Of a stretch of DNA of 64,000 bases, positions 21,756 to 34,054 are shown in pieces. The translations under genes were made by a program, and so were the position numbers. Under the pieces are notes generated by a model that searched no databases, was not told the DNA's origin, and saw nothing but the letters and a program-made list of their open reading frames with translations. The first letter of the stretch is position 1. The number at the start of each line of letters is the position of its first letter. Origin of the DNA: Auriscalpium vulgare (lineage: Eukaryota > Basidiomycota > Agaricomycetes > Russulales > Auriscalpiaceae); contig JAHBBC010000046.1 of NCBI GenBank assembly GCA_019915015.1, positions 62,001 through 126,000 of the forward strand, in the 5' to 3' direction.

Positions 21756-23228
21756 ATGTCCGACGCAAACTCTTTCGAGACCGTCGACATCCCAGCTGAC
21801 GTCCCCGTTGCCCCCCTGCCCCCCGAGATCCTTGCCGCCATCTTCTCCATGCTTAGCCTATCCCCAATCTTACCTCCCAAGGGCTACAGGCTGGGCTGGA
21901 ATGGCGCGTTATGGGCCAAAATTGGCTGGCTCAACGTCACTCACGTCTGCCGGCGCTGGCGGTACGTCGCCCTCCAACACCCGGCCCTCTGGGCCAACAT
22001 CACTATCCCTCACCCGCTGGGCGACCACTGGGCCGACGCAGTTTTCTCCCGCGCTCAAGACGCCCCTCTCACAATCCTGCAGCCCGATGACTCCGGCCCC
22101 TTCGCCCTGCGAGCATCCGACCACGCATTTATCCGCGCAAACCTCGCGCGCACCCGTGTCCTGCGCCTCAACAGCTGCACCGACCCCATACTCGACATCC
22201 TCTGCACCCCCGCCCCCGTCCTTCACGCCCTCGACCTCACCTTTTCCAACGACCCCGAGCAGGCTCTCCCGGACAGCTTCCTCAGCGGGGCGCCGCTGCG
22301 ACACTTGCGTCTGCACGTCGCGGGCCAGCTGCCGTGGACATCTCCGCTGCTCTCGAACCTCGTATCGTTGGAATTGGAGACAAAATTTACCGCCGACGTG
22401 CGGCGAGCCGCGCTCGCGGACGTGCTCGGCGCGCTGGGAAGAATGCACACGCTCGAGCGGCTCGCGGTCGGCCTGGCGCTGGATGCGGCGGACGCGCACG
22501 CGGCGGGGACGGTCGCGCTGCCGCAGCTGCGCCACCTCCAACTGCGCGCGGACATTGCGAGCGCGCACCGGCTCCTCGCTCACCTCGTCCTCCCTGCCAG
22601 CGCGAACATGCACTTCTCCGTGCGCTGCGGAGCCTCCGCGCACCCGGCAACTGACAATGCGGCCCTCTTCTCCGCCATGATCGCGTCCTTCGACGGCCGC
22701 CCCCCGCTCTCCCACATCCGCATCACTCGCTCTGCGGCGGCCGCCGGCGGGCACGTGGCCGCGTGGCGGGCGGGGGAAGCACGGCGCGGGCCTGCGCTGG
22801 CCGTAACGCTCTCAGACAGCGGGAGCGTCGCGTCGGCTGCGCTCGCCGCCCTCGCGTCGGAGCACCTCGAGGAGCTCGACGTGTACAGCGCCGACGCGGG
22901 GGAGGCGTGGCTGACGGCGCTGCGAAATGCCCGACGGCTGCGGCACGCAGCGGTGGACGGCCCCGCGGTGCGCGCGTTCTGCGGCGCGCTCGAGGATGCG
23001 TCCTTCCTGCCCGCACTATCTGCCCTCGTTATAGCGGGCCCGAGCTCGGTCGTCGGCGCCGGCGCGCTGGCAGACGTGCTGCCGCTGAGTCTCGCGCACC
23101 GCGCCCGCGCCGGGCATGCGCTCAAGAAACTGGATGTGATGGCATGTGGGGTGGATGAGGCCTGCGCACGCAGGCTGCAGGAGGCCGCGCCGGGGATGGA
23201 CGTGAAGTGGCGTTGGGTGTGGCGGTGA
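21756..23228 (+). CDS. F-box / leucine-rich-repeat protein
   Basis: Single open frame of 490 codons from an ATG to TGA. An F-box-like domain lies at about residues 20-75: LPPEILAAIFSML, then a variable loop, then VCRRWRYVALQHPALW, the usual pattern of the Agaricomycete F-box-like family. The rest is a run of leucine-rich segments (LRHLRLHV, LVSLELET, LRHLQLRA, LEELDVYS, LKKLDVMA) that probably form an LRR-like solenoid. F-box proteins link substrates to SCF ubiquitin ligases through Skp1, while the LRR part picks the substrate. Both roles are inferred from the family. The coding sequence becomes much more GC-rich from about 22,400 on, where overlapping frames are also open; those are shadows. 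Confidence 0.85.
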   Translation: MSDANSFETVDIPADVPVAPLPPEILAAIFSMLSLSPILPPKGYRLGWNGALWAKIGWLNVTHVCRRWRYVALQHPALWANITIPHPLGDHWADAVFSRAQDAPLTILQPDDSGPFALRASDHAFIRANLARTRVLRLNSCTDPILDILCTPAPVLHALDLTFSNDPEQALPDSFLSGAPLRHLRLHVAGQLPWTSPLLSNLVSLELETKFTADVRRAALADVLGALGRMHTLERLAVGLALDAADAHAAGTVALPQLRHLQLRADIASAHRLLAHLVLPASANMHFSVRCGASAHPATDNAALFSAMIASFDGRPPLSHIRITRSAAAAGGHVAAWRAGEARRGPALAVTLSDSGSVASAALAALASEHLEELDVYSADAGEAWLTALRNARRLRHAAVDGPAVRAFCGALEDASFLPALSALVIAGPSSVVGAGALADVLPLSLAHRARAGHALKKLDVMACGVDEACARRLQEAAPGMDVKWRWVWR

Positions 23229-26200
23229 TGTTGTGTCGGTGGTTTATCCGGGAGAATGCTAGCAGTTGTGTACGCGCAGTAGGATTTCCATGTTCATGCT
23301 GTTATCAAAATCCAACAATGCTCCGAGGTTACAGTTTAAAGGAAGAGACTGGATGTCCACTTTGTCGTCGACCTCAAGATGCGCCAGTTGCAGTGTTCGG
23401 TTGAAGGAAGCACCTAGCTAGCTTAGTCTCCCTGAGGCAGAGTAGACAGATTCAACCTTCGCAGGCTCAGGATCATCCTAGCTCAGACATAGTCATGTTC
23501 GCCTCGCACTAGCTGCCCGTTAATACTCCCAACAACGACTGATTCAAATTGAAACGGCCGGTATAAGCAGCTTGCTAGCACTGCTACAGCCTTCCAAAGG
23601 CAACACGGTCAATAGGTATAATGCGAGCAGACAGGCCCGGTGTCGCTGCTAGGCCATTTCCAACACGGTCAGGCCTTGACGACGGTGACCGAGGATGTGC
23701 ACACGCCGCGATTGGGCCTGCTCACCACGCTGAGAGAGCTGTTCAGGGAATGAGCGCGGCTCCCTGGGCGGCGAGCGGGCGGGCGCAAAGAACGCGACCT
23801 GCGCGAGAGTTGCTCTCGCATCCGTAGCGTCCACAACCCTATACGCCGTGCTCTTCAGCCCGAGCGCCTTGAACCGATTTCCTTCCGGTCGCCGGGCTTA
23901 ACGATTGACCGTGGTCTGAGTGGTGCGGACGCTTGGCAGGTCTCAAGATCTTAGTCTTGAACTTGGTAAGCAAACGATTCAAAACCAATCCAATCAAACC
24001 CCTCTCATTGCCATTGGACGAGATGTGGTGATGTTCTAGGCCTACGCCAGATAAATCGGGGGTTTATAGGAGGATCTACGACAAATCTACGAGATCAGGA
24101 CTGAAGAAGCATGACGAAATGGAAGAATCAAGCGCGAGGAAACGGCGTCCAGAACGCGTGGATCGCAGATGTTCCGGTCAGTAGCACGAGCTGCGCAGGT
24201 GCGTATGACGTTCGGGGGATTCGTAGACGCGCGAGTTGATAGCAAATTGTGCTGTCCCGTCTTCGATGATTGCATGCCTCCCGCGCACGTCAGCGAGCGA
24301 AGGGAGAAGAAGCGTCCGATGGGAAAGTAAGGAGGCGGCCTGGACCTCAATTCGTGGGACCGACACTCTAGCCGTGCGTCTTCTGAAGGTCGTCGAGCGC
24401 AGAAGCTGTGCTGAGTCTGGATCGTGTGGATACTGCACTCCGGCTGTCGAGCACAGCAGAAGACGCGGAGCGAAGACGAGGCCTAGCGCAGCGTCAGAAT
24501 CTAGCCAGCAAACGGTATGATAGGGGCCAACGCACATGCAGTCTCCACGCACCGTGGGTAGCGTCGGTGGTCTCACAATAAGTACGCCTGGAACGCCTCA
24601 GAAATGGATGCTTGATCGTCCAGTCGAAGCACAGCATGAAAGAAGCAAGAATGCTGAACGTCGAAGGCGAGCAGCTGGTGGGGGGCATATCAGCGACGTC
24701 GTCATGCATAGATGCTCGGACTAGGAGACGAACCATGACGTCTTGTAACGAGCGCATTCATCAGCGTCAGACTTGGATCGGTTCGCGGCCTTGACGAGCA
24801 AAATAGGAACGAGACTCCTCGACGGAGCGTCGAAGACAGAGGGATCCAGCCCAACATGGCAACGCTGCCCACTGCTATCAGGAGAAGGACGTCCCAGCTC
24901 GCGCTACGACCCACACACTCCAGGCGAGATGCGCGCGGCAACCCAGGAAAGCCCACCTTCACCTTCGGGATATGGAGACTGGAGGGAGCTATAAATTGCC
25001 TTTGCTGCAAACAAGGAGAGCGATACACAAAGACTCCAAGATACACTCACCTCAGGCAAGAACATGCATCTGAATCGACGACGAACCCCAAGCTCGTAAG
25101 CACTATCTCGTACCAGACGAGCGAAAGATCGGCCGCTCGGAGCGCGCGGAATCACCAGCTTACTCCATTGTCTCTGGAAACGTATCCTCTCACCTTTCAC
25201 GCCCAACATCGCAGAAGTCTACGTCTTCGGGGCCGACAGTGAAATCGTAAGTAGGTATCAGTCACCCGCGGATGGCGCAGCCCACATTACACGCGCGTTA
25301 CTCCCCTCACCTCTCCGCCCGTCCATGTATTGCCATTGTGGCGTCGAAGCAAGTCCTGTTGACTAGTCAAGAGCCTTCCGCGGCGAAGAGTAAAAATAAC
25401 CCACCCCATACATCGCTGGGAAGGCACCAGGTCTGTGTGCCGGCGGGTCAGCGACGGATGGCAGCTCGTAGAGGTCATCGTAGAGCCCTGTCCGCGAGCT
25501 TCTAGGGCCGTCTTAATTCGTCAAAGTGTGTGGATCCCGCGCAGACGGAAACAGACCATCCACGATCGTCATACCAGGGGCGCGTTGATGCTCGGTCCGC
25601 CGTTAATCGCGCATGCTAGCCTCCAGTCGGCACAAAGCAGAGCAGAGCAGGGATCCGTACGGGCCCCGCTGCCCGACCCGCATGGACAAACATTGGATGT
25701 CCTCTGCTTGGCATGCGAAGTGATCAGACCGACTCAGGACAGCTGGGCAAACCGAACATACACGTTAGGGCTGGACCCCGGGCTGCGGTATCGATGCGGA
25801 CGAAGAAGACAGTGGTCGAGATGACGCACACTACGGCGGTGAAGAATCGAAGGATAATTGTCGATGATTCTGAGATCCGCAGGGTCAGCTTGAGCACGCA
25901 TGTTGACGTCAGAGGGCTCGGTGGTTATGCGCAACTGGATGGGAGAGAACAGCAGCATATGACTGCGACTGGGCATAAGGTATGCCTTGATGGTCCGCAC
26001 TTGCTCATCCTGGTGAACACAACGATATTTGAACAAATCCACGGATATGAGTCTGAGAACACAGCAACATACCTCGAGCTAGACGCTGGTCAGCATGTAC
26101 AGACATACGCGCGGAGATGCGTAGATGCATTGCTCAGCCATCGATCCACGAACGTCGTCAAATCCGCCAGGACACGTATGATGTTACCTCGCGGGTGCCA

Positions 26201-29200
26201 TGACCTTAACATGTACGACATCGCTTCTCCAGATTCAAGTTACGCCTGCAAGCAAGCTACGACTGAAAGAAGGCATGAGCACGGGCCGTCAGTCGAAACA
26301 ACTCCTCAATGTGAACGAAGCACACCTTTTAGAATAGGACCTCCTGATTAAGCAAATCGTTGTCGCTCGGCGAGCTGGTTTATCTATCTACAGCGCGCGT
26401 TTCGTGAGTACGCCATCATGGTGATCCACGAGACCGCCCCGCAGACGTCCAAGAAGCTCACCGTCCGCTAGGAACAGCCACCGAAATGTTCCTGAGGCCG
26501 ACAATGTGACGCATGTCGATTGGGTATTGACTGGCGGCAGCGCCGTCGGATCTGTGACGGCGCTGGGCAGGTGGAGCAGAAGCTCGTGCAACCCTGCTCG
26601 GACTTGTAAATGGACGAGCAATTACATGAGAACAGCCGAATTCGGGACGACGTACCTGCCTCATGCCCCGTAGCAGACAAGGGTTCTGCAGTCTCCGGGG
26701 AAATGACACGGTAGGGTAGATTGCTGATAGGTTCGTCGACCGGATATTTCGACTGGCTCGCGCGATATCAGTGGAGCAACGCTGAGCTGGCGGCTCGTAA
26801 ACGCGAGTCGCCGTTGTAGATACTTCCCACTTCCTCCTCACATCCGAGATCCGACTGGGGTTCCTTCGTGGGCCTTTCAGAGCATAGCATAAAAACCTGC
26901 TTTTGCCTGCTTCCAGTCTCTTCAAATTCCTTCCAAGGCTGCGTTGAGAGGTTGAGCGGATGAGAACGATGGTGGATTAACGACGTAGTGGTGATGTCAT
27001 ACCGTCGTCATTGCTCCATGCGCCGCCAGCGACGATTTGACCAGCTCGAAGACGACGACGAGTTGCGACTCGAAGCTACACCAACTTGCAATTATATCGA
27101 TAGGTTTGATGCGATATATCAAATGTTCCACCAATGGCCGACGGTACAAGCGAAGCCGTTGGACTGAAAGCCGCCTGTGCTGTATATTTTTCCTAGATCG
27201 AAAAAGGCATCCACGCGCAAGCTGGTCACAGCCCGACGATAAACAACTGGCCCGAGTTGAAATCAACTTGGTACTGCCATTGACAAAAGACGGAGGTATA
27301 CAACACATACCAAGCGCATCGAGTCTGGCGTTGTCGGCCGACGATGCAGTACTAAGCGAACCAATTACGATCCTCGGGGGCATGAGTCACGACCGCTGTG
27401 TTGATTGTGAGACCGCCGGGAATCCTAGTCTCCGTTGCCGACCTTGCGCGGAAGACAGTCGTTCCGCCACTACGGGAATCCCAACATCAGATCGCGTGAA
27501 ACAGGGTACATACAATCCACATATACAGTCTTGATACAGTCGCCTGAAAATGGCGCGCCCGACTACAGCTGCCTAAAATAGGATACGCTATCGGCGAGCG
27601 TGCCGAGTGTGCAGAGGTCTGCAGCGCCTATCCGCCAGCGCACGGCCATCAGCGACTGCGGTCCAAGGGAAGGACCCACGTAAGTACATAGACTGCTTAC
27701 GGCGCATGCTGTCCGTTCCGCCGAGCGTGAGGCAGGGAAGAGGTCGGTGAGTTCGCATCAAGACGTCCCCAGGCCCAATATCCGGCGCGCTCGGGACAAG
27801 GCGCTGGCGCGTTCTGTGCGTGGGTGCCGGGCGTCGATAAGCCACTCGCATTTCAACAGCGCAAAGGGTGCGTGACTTACGAGAACCGCGTCGCCACGTT
27901 AATAATAAAACGGCATGGGCAGGCAGCGACGGCTGCCATACAATGGGCGGCATCACAAATGAGCCCGTGCGTCGAAGCAGGGCGGGAGAAGCACAGCTGG
28001 TGGCTGGTATCGTCCGGTCTTCGATAGCGAGCAAGCACGCTGCGGCACATCCCGCCCTGCGACGGATCGACAAGGACATACACGTCTACCTGTCCATCAT
28101 TGTGAGACTACAAACCGTTCGAAAGATGGAAGGAACGCGCCCGTTATCAGCCAGGCGCCAGGCGCCTTGTAGTCGGGGAAGCATAGTCCGCGGTATGCGT
28201 ACACCTTGGCCAGCGAGTGCGGCGCGCTTCGACGTGTGGACGCGGAATGTGAGAAGCACCCGAGAAAAGGGCTGATAGCGAGCGAGGCATCGGCAGGATG
28301 CGCGGTTCTTTCGTCCCGTTAGCACAGATGTTTCGAATGCGGCGTCGATTGGAATGCCCACATTGCCTTGCGCCCTCCCAGGCTGGTACGGGCAGCCTTC
28401 CTGGTAGTCGAAATTAGCCTCATGGAAAGGAAGAGCCGCGAAGCAACCCACTCGAGGCCGAGTACAACACTCGATAGCTGCCTTGCCGTAATAACAGCGA
28501 TATGGCGGCCACGAAGCGCGAGTCCAGGCAGACGGCAGTGTGAACTGCGGACGCCGACGGCAGCGCACGGTCTTGAAATCGCGGGCTGCACGTAAGAGAG
28601 AGAAAGTTCATCCACAGCTCTCCCTTGGATTACCCGCTGCGCGTAAACACGAACGGCAACGGGGGAGGCTCCACGAACGAGGATCGCCAAGGTGGCCCAG
28701 CAAAGTGGCCTGCGGCGTCGCAAGCGAGCACAGAAGGCGCGGGCGCAAAGACTGCGACTGCAAGTCACCGGCAGGCGTACCGGACGCTTCGCCGCCGGCG
28801 CCCAGGGTCCGCGCGGGAGATTGAGGGCGACAACCTTATTGCCTATCTGCGAGTTCAGCCTTGCAAAATCTGCTGCAGGCCAGAAGTGGGCAGGATAGGG
28901 CGGGGGGCGCGGTCCGTGTGGCTGATATGAAGGAACGCGGTGGGGCTTCGGGGTGCCTCGCTCGACGCTCGTACTCAGCAGTTCGGTTGATGGTGGTCCG
29001 ACGGCGCGCGGGAGGGCTTCGGGTGCCGGTTTCAGAGACGCTTCTCTCTCTCGTGGGGCGTCCTGTGCGAGAAAGCGGGCGCGCGAAGTCGATCCGAGGA
29101 GAAAGGCGTCTGCGCGCCGGCGATTCCCCGGGGGGATGGCAGACACGCAGAGGTGCAGTCCTTGGACGTGATCAGGACACAGGGAAGCAAGAGAACCGGG

Positions 29201-32200
29201 TGAGAGGGCCGGTCGTCGACATGTAGTGTCTGACACGAGGAGTTGGAACGGGGGCAGGATCAGTCGCCATCGCCAAAAGATTTGCAAACGAGCGACGCAC
29301 CTTGCAAATCAGCGCCTTCTGTCGCACTGTCAATGTATGTGACCCCTTGAGCCTACACTTTTCTGCGCAAGATGAAGATGAGATGTCAACCCCCAAGAAG
29401 TGGCCGACCAGACCAACTGCGTCGGACGCGCACACGTTGACGACATACATAGACACGTTGATGAAATGCACACGCTGCTGATGGCGACAAGACGCTGTCA
29501 ATTGCCACCGAAGACGCGTAAGTATAACGTTTTGATTTAGAGGACCAAGGTCTGTTGGAGTGAGTGCAGACACGGAGTAGAGGCGGCCGCCGGCGTTCGG
29601 CAGTCAAAAGCGCGCCGGAGTTACCGGGCACGACTCGTCACAGCCCTCGTCAACTCACCGCCTCGGCCTCTGAGTCTCTGACCCTCTGACCACCGCTACC
29701 TTATATTCAGAACGACTATCTTCTGATACCATAAGGTCAAGCTACGGAGACTACGCCGCTACCGTGACAATTGTGTTTATAATCGATATCGCCCGGTATC
29801 CCGACAAAAGACCAGCGAGCAGAGCAAGCCTATCAGCGCAATCCAAATCCACGACGTACGGATCTCTTGAACCCATCTTCAATCTTGCAGTGTGCACCAT
29901 CTGAGCATATCCTCAGGAACCAGCTCGTCCACGAGACGCGCCTTTGTCCGCCCAGATCACGACCAGACTTACCAGGCGGGCCTCGCCATCCCCACGTTGG
30001 CACGGCTGGACGTCTCCAGACGTCTAGACGAGCTAGTTCCTCCCGGCCTGCCTTTACGCCCAGCCAGCCGGGTCGTCCAATTCGCTGGCAGGATGCGCGC
30101 TGTCAGGGATATCTGTGAGGCAGACGCGCGCTCGGACGCCGGATCAGACCTTTTGTCCCATGCGCGTTGCGCGCAGGCAGGACGTGCGTGCGTCCGCATC
30201 GCTCCGGGGAAGGCAACAGGTGAGCGCCATGCGAACGCAGTCCGAGACGGACCTGCCTCAACGCCTCGGGGGCAGTACTTGGATGATGGGCACGCCGGCA
30301 TGCAAGCTATGCCATCGGCGTTGCGGGGCGTCGCGACGCAAGGGTCGCTTGACGGCAAATCCGAGGCTCCAAGTCTCTAGTTCATCGACACCGCCATACC
30401 GTCCCGCGCAATCTACCTATCCTCGTCCACCCCCACTGAATCGGCTCCACCCCGTGTCCACCGAGCTGCATCCGTCGCCCCATCCCCACTCTTCAAAAGT
30501 CAGAACGCTTCGCACGGCAAAACATGCCCGCGCCTTCCACATCACACCTGCATCCGCGCTTCATTCACATCCAGCGGTCCGTTATAGAACAAGGTTCACT
30601 CTCACTGCCCGCTTCCACTTCAAGTCTTCATTGAACTCAGAACTCGCGAAGTCGCCCTGAGGGCCGGATCGCGGGTGGCGGCGTCAGACACAATTACGGC
30701 GTTGGAGCAAGCAACGGGCCCGAAGCCATCGCTGTCGCCATCCTGTCCCACAGCCCAATTGACTTCCGCTAGGCCGTCCGTCCTGCCTCGTATTCACGCC
30801 GAAGTCGAACGCCGGCGCCTTTGCATCCTCTGGAGCTTCTCTCTCGACATCGGGACACGTCTCACACGACCTGCGCAAATGAATGCACTAGCCTCTTCGC
30901 CGACTCAGGTTCCCATTGCTCGCGCGCTGTGCGGCTGCGCTGTCACGGGCGCGGACCGCGCGCGCACGGACGTTGCGGCGGCACACCTGACTGGCCTGGC
31001 ACCTGCACCCATCCTAGCCTCCGATATCTACCCCAGCCAACGCTCGGAGTACGCGCATTGCCCATCGCAGCGGCCAGGGCCCAGCAACGCCTGACCACGC
31101 CCCATCCGTGCGGCGCCTCCCATCCCACCCCATCCCCATCGCCCAGCCAATCTATCACTATCACTGTCAGTATCAAGTCGACCGCGCCCTCCCAACCCTG
31201 ACGCCGCCCATCTCACCCCCGTCGGAATCTCACCACCCTGCGCGCCCGCCATCTCCGCGCGCCCACCACGAATCACTCTTCGGGCACTCAACATGGATTG
31301 ATGCGCGCAGATCTATCCGCTCTGGTCTATGAGTGTTGTGTGCTCTGCGAATCGATGCACAGATGCGATGTTCCTGGAGATTACAGCACGGGGGGGCTGC
31401 GAGGTGTGCAGGATCTGATAACCGGTCGCCCGCGGCCAGGGAGGCGATGGGCGCGGCATAATTGCTCTGCTCCCGCGGGCTTACCTACTGCTCGCATCCC
31501 GTTGGCATTGAGCCGAGCTTCGAATCTTCGTCCAGAAACCGAATCGCACCTGTCAGATATCGAGATAGCAGGAGCAATTGCAATTATCAGTTCATTATGC
31601 GCGCCCATTCCGTGGAACACCGGCATTCGCTTCGCAGCATCTGCGCACATGCCAGAATCAGCGTCGTCTGAGTCTGCACGCCGACGGCGATCGATGCGAT
31701 ATCGCGAGCATCCACCATGTACGCATCGGTGATTTGCCTCCGTGTGCGCATCCCAACAAACCCAATCGCACTTCAGCATCTGCTGACGACGACGCCGGAG
31801 CAGCGCAGTCGAAAATGAAACCGAAAACTTCGGGGTACGGGACTGGTACGGGGGCATCAGCAACGGGTGATGCGTCGCGGGTGCGTGTATCCAGGGCTGC
31901 GGGGATCCGCGCGCGCAGGGAAGCCGCGGGCGAAGACACATTGAATTCGCACCGAGGCGCACAGCTGGCCAAAGTGCGCGCAATGTTGTGACCAACGAAT
32001 GCATTCACCATTCTAATACTGATATCCTATCTAGCGTATATGTATAACCCCAATCATAACTCATACAACCAACCTTCCAATCCAGGTAAAATAAAATGTA
32101 AGCGTAAGCGTAAGGGAGCATCCGTGACAGCGTGCGTTCAAATCGTGCGGGATATGTGTGACAAAAGGAACATGAACATGAACATGCAGGGGACATAAGC

Positions 32201-32368
32201 GTGATCGTAACACGGTATGGCAGGGGAGGAACAGAGCACGACGGCGAGCAATGACATGACCGATGCAGATGTAGATGGAGGATGCGATGCAATGCAATGC
32301 GAGGTGCGACAGACGAGAGACGAGAGACGAGAGCGAGAGCGAGCGACAATGACAAAGAGAGCGGGCAC
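23229..32368. other. Gene-poor, degenerate tract of about 9 kb
   Basis: I found no gene I can defend. Items seen: an open frame at 25,713-26,351 (plus) with a hydrophobic stretch on the opposite strand, suggesting decayed coding sequence; a short plausible exon starting ATGCGCCGCCAG near 27,018; and pyrimidine-rich stretches near 30.4-31.2 kb. In 32,090-32,340 there are short direct repeats (GTAAGC, CATGAA, GAGACGA units) that probably belong to the 3' flank of the next gene. Confidence 0.45.
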
Positions 32369-33845
32369 CTATTGTGCCGCCCTCACAGGCCACCACCACC
32401 GCTTCTTCCCGCCTTCGCCCTCGTCGCACTCCTGGTCCTCCATCCCGGGGGGCAGCCCGAGGCCCTCCACCGTGGCGAAGCTGACATATCCGTCCATCTG
32501 CCTGAGCTTCGCCGCAGCGCTCTGTGCATCGAACGTCGGCGGTGTCGGCGGCGGCGTCAGCAGCGTCGGCGAGCCGCTCTTCGAGGTCCCCGAGCTCGCG
32601 GGGAGTGCTTTTGTCGACCCATATGGGCGCGGGGACGACGGGATGGACGACGAGATGGACGGGCCCCGCGCGCGCCCGTTGATGGTGGGCAGCGACGGCA
32701 CGGGCGGCGGGTGTTGCGACTGGTACTGGTACTGCAGCGCCTGGGCCTGCGTCTGCGGGTGTGTGTGGTTGCGCGTGCGGCCGCGGGAGCTCGGCGCGCG
32801 GGACAGCGCGGGGCTGACCGACGACGACGCAGGGAGCACGGCGTACGACGGCGGGGACGGTGACGGCGTGAGGGGCTGGCGGTGCGAGGATGTGGGGGAC
32901 GACATTGATGAAGACTAGGGGACAGGATAGGCGTTAGCTGGGTTCGATAGATAGAAGGAGGCAGGTATATATAAGGGAGCGGCGCCAACAAAGCGTTGAC
33001 GAAACGGGCGAGAGAGAAAGTGGGTGGTGTGGGGGCTGATAGCAGGGACATAGAGGGGCGCCACCGCACATACATGGACCAGGCACCCACGACGAAGGTG
33101 GGCATGCGCGGCATTCGCCACGGGTCCGCATACGTGCGAGGAAGACGAAGACGAAGTGCGAGAACCGCACCGACCCCGCATTGTCAATGCGGTGCGGGGC
33201 ACGGATAACGGTGCGTGCACAGGAATAGCAAGCGGGCAACGCCGCCCCCAACCACTGATCGTGCAGCAAAGCCCACGGTGGCGCCACCGTCGACGTGAAC
33301 GCCAAGAGAAAGGGAAAGCGGCTCACCTCCTGGGAACTCCATGCCCACTCGCGCTCCTCGTTGGCACGCAGCACGCTCTCCAACTGGGTCCGGAGGCCCT
33401 GGTGCTGCGTCTGCGGTGACGCCTCCTTCTCCACCCACTCGCGCCGCGGCTCGCGGCCGCGCACTGCGGGCACGTCTGCCATGCTTCTTGTGGCGCGGTG
33501 CATGGGCGCGCGTTTTGGCGACGGCGGCTTCGGGGCGTCTTGCTGTTGATGTTGGTGTTGCTGAGCGTATTGCTGATTTGCAGGTTGATGTTGGAAGAGG
33601 AGCGACGGCTTGGGGGCCTCATCGTCGTCGTCGTCGTTGCAGCAGTCGAACAGCTCGCCAGCGTGCGACTCTGCGCGCCGCACGCGGGTGCGTGGCGAGA
33701 GCGACAGCGCGCGGTCGCGCCGCAACGTCTCGCGGAGGAGGCGCTCAGAGCGCGACGGCGGGCGGGCAAGGTCGTGGCCAAGTGTTGCTGTGGACGAAGA
33801 CGAGGCCGCGGTGTGCGGGGCGGGGCGCGGGGCGTGGAGGGACAT
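32369..33845 (-). CDS. Ser/Pro-rich protein of unknown function, two exons
   Basis: Exons 33845-33327 and 32914-32369 join in phase 0 (donor GTGAGC, acceptor CCTAG) to 354 residues. The protein is largely disordered: a Ser/Thr/Pro-rich N-terminus, an acidic DDDDDE patch, a Gln/His-rich stretch, one likely helix before the splice (LRTQLESVLRANEEREW), a Pro/Ser-rich middle, and a C-terminal DGYVSFATVEGLGLP motif ending with a basic tryptophan cluster. No family recognised. The intron is 412 bp, far longer than others here, and contains a TATA-like TTATATATA (about 32,966-32,974) reading toward exon 2. Exon 2 alone (178 codons from an ATG at 32,905) may be a separate or alternative transcript. 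Confidence 0.6.
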
Positions 33846-34048
33846 GGCGAGTGTCGGGCGGGTGGGGGACAGCGGGGTGAGGAAGGCTGAAGGGAGCAGG
33901 CGGGGCTCGCGGCGCGGGGTCGCGGGCGTTGGGGTGCGTGGGCGAGCGAAAAACAACGGGGCTGGGCGAGGACGCGGGGACGGGAAGGCAGAGGTGGATG
34001 CGGATGCGGACGAGGATGTGGGGGTAGACGAGGCGCAGGACGGGGGGA

Positions 34049-34054
34049 TATATA
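34049..34054 (-). promoter_or_regulatory. TATA box upstream of the Ser/Pro-rich gene
   Basis: TATATA on the minus strand, about 205 bp upstream of the ATG at 33,845. It supports that ATG over longer open frames running further upstream. Confidence 0.45.

Noticed and set aside
21724..23158. Long alternative frames (318 and 281 codons) over the F-box gene
   Set aside because: They are shadows of the GC-rich F-box coding sequence, without domain sense.
25713..26351. 212-codon plus-strand ORF
   Set aside because: No recognisable domain; the opposite strand shows a hydrophobic stretch and decayed coding features. Probably chance.
27018..27170. Short plausible peptide starting MRRQRRFDQLEDDDELRL
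   Set aside because: Looks coding-like but has no neighbouring exons, promoter or family support.
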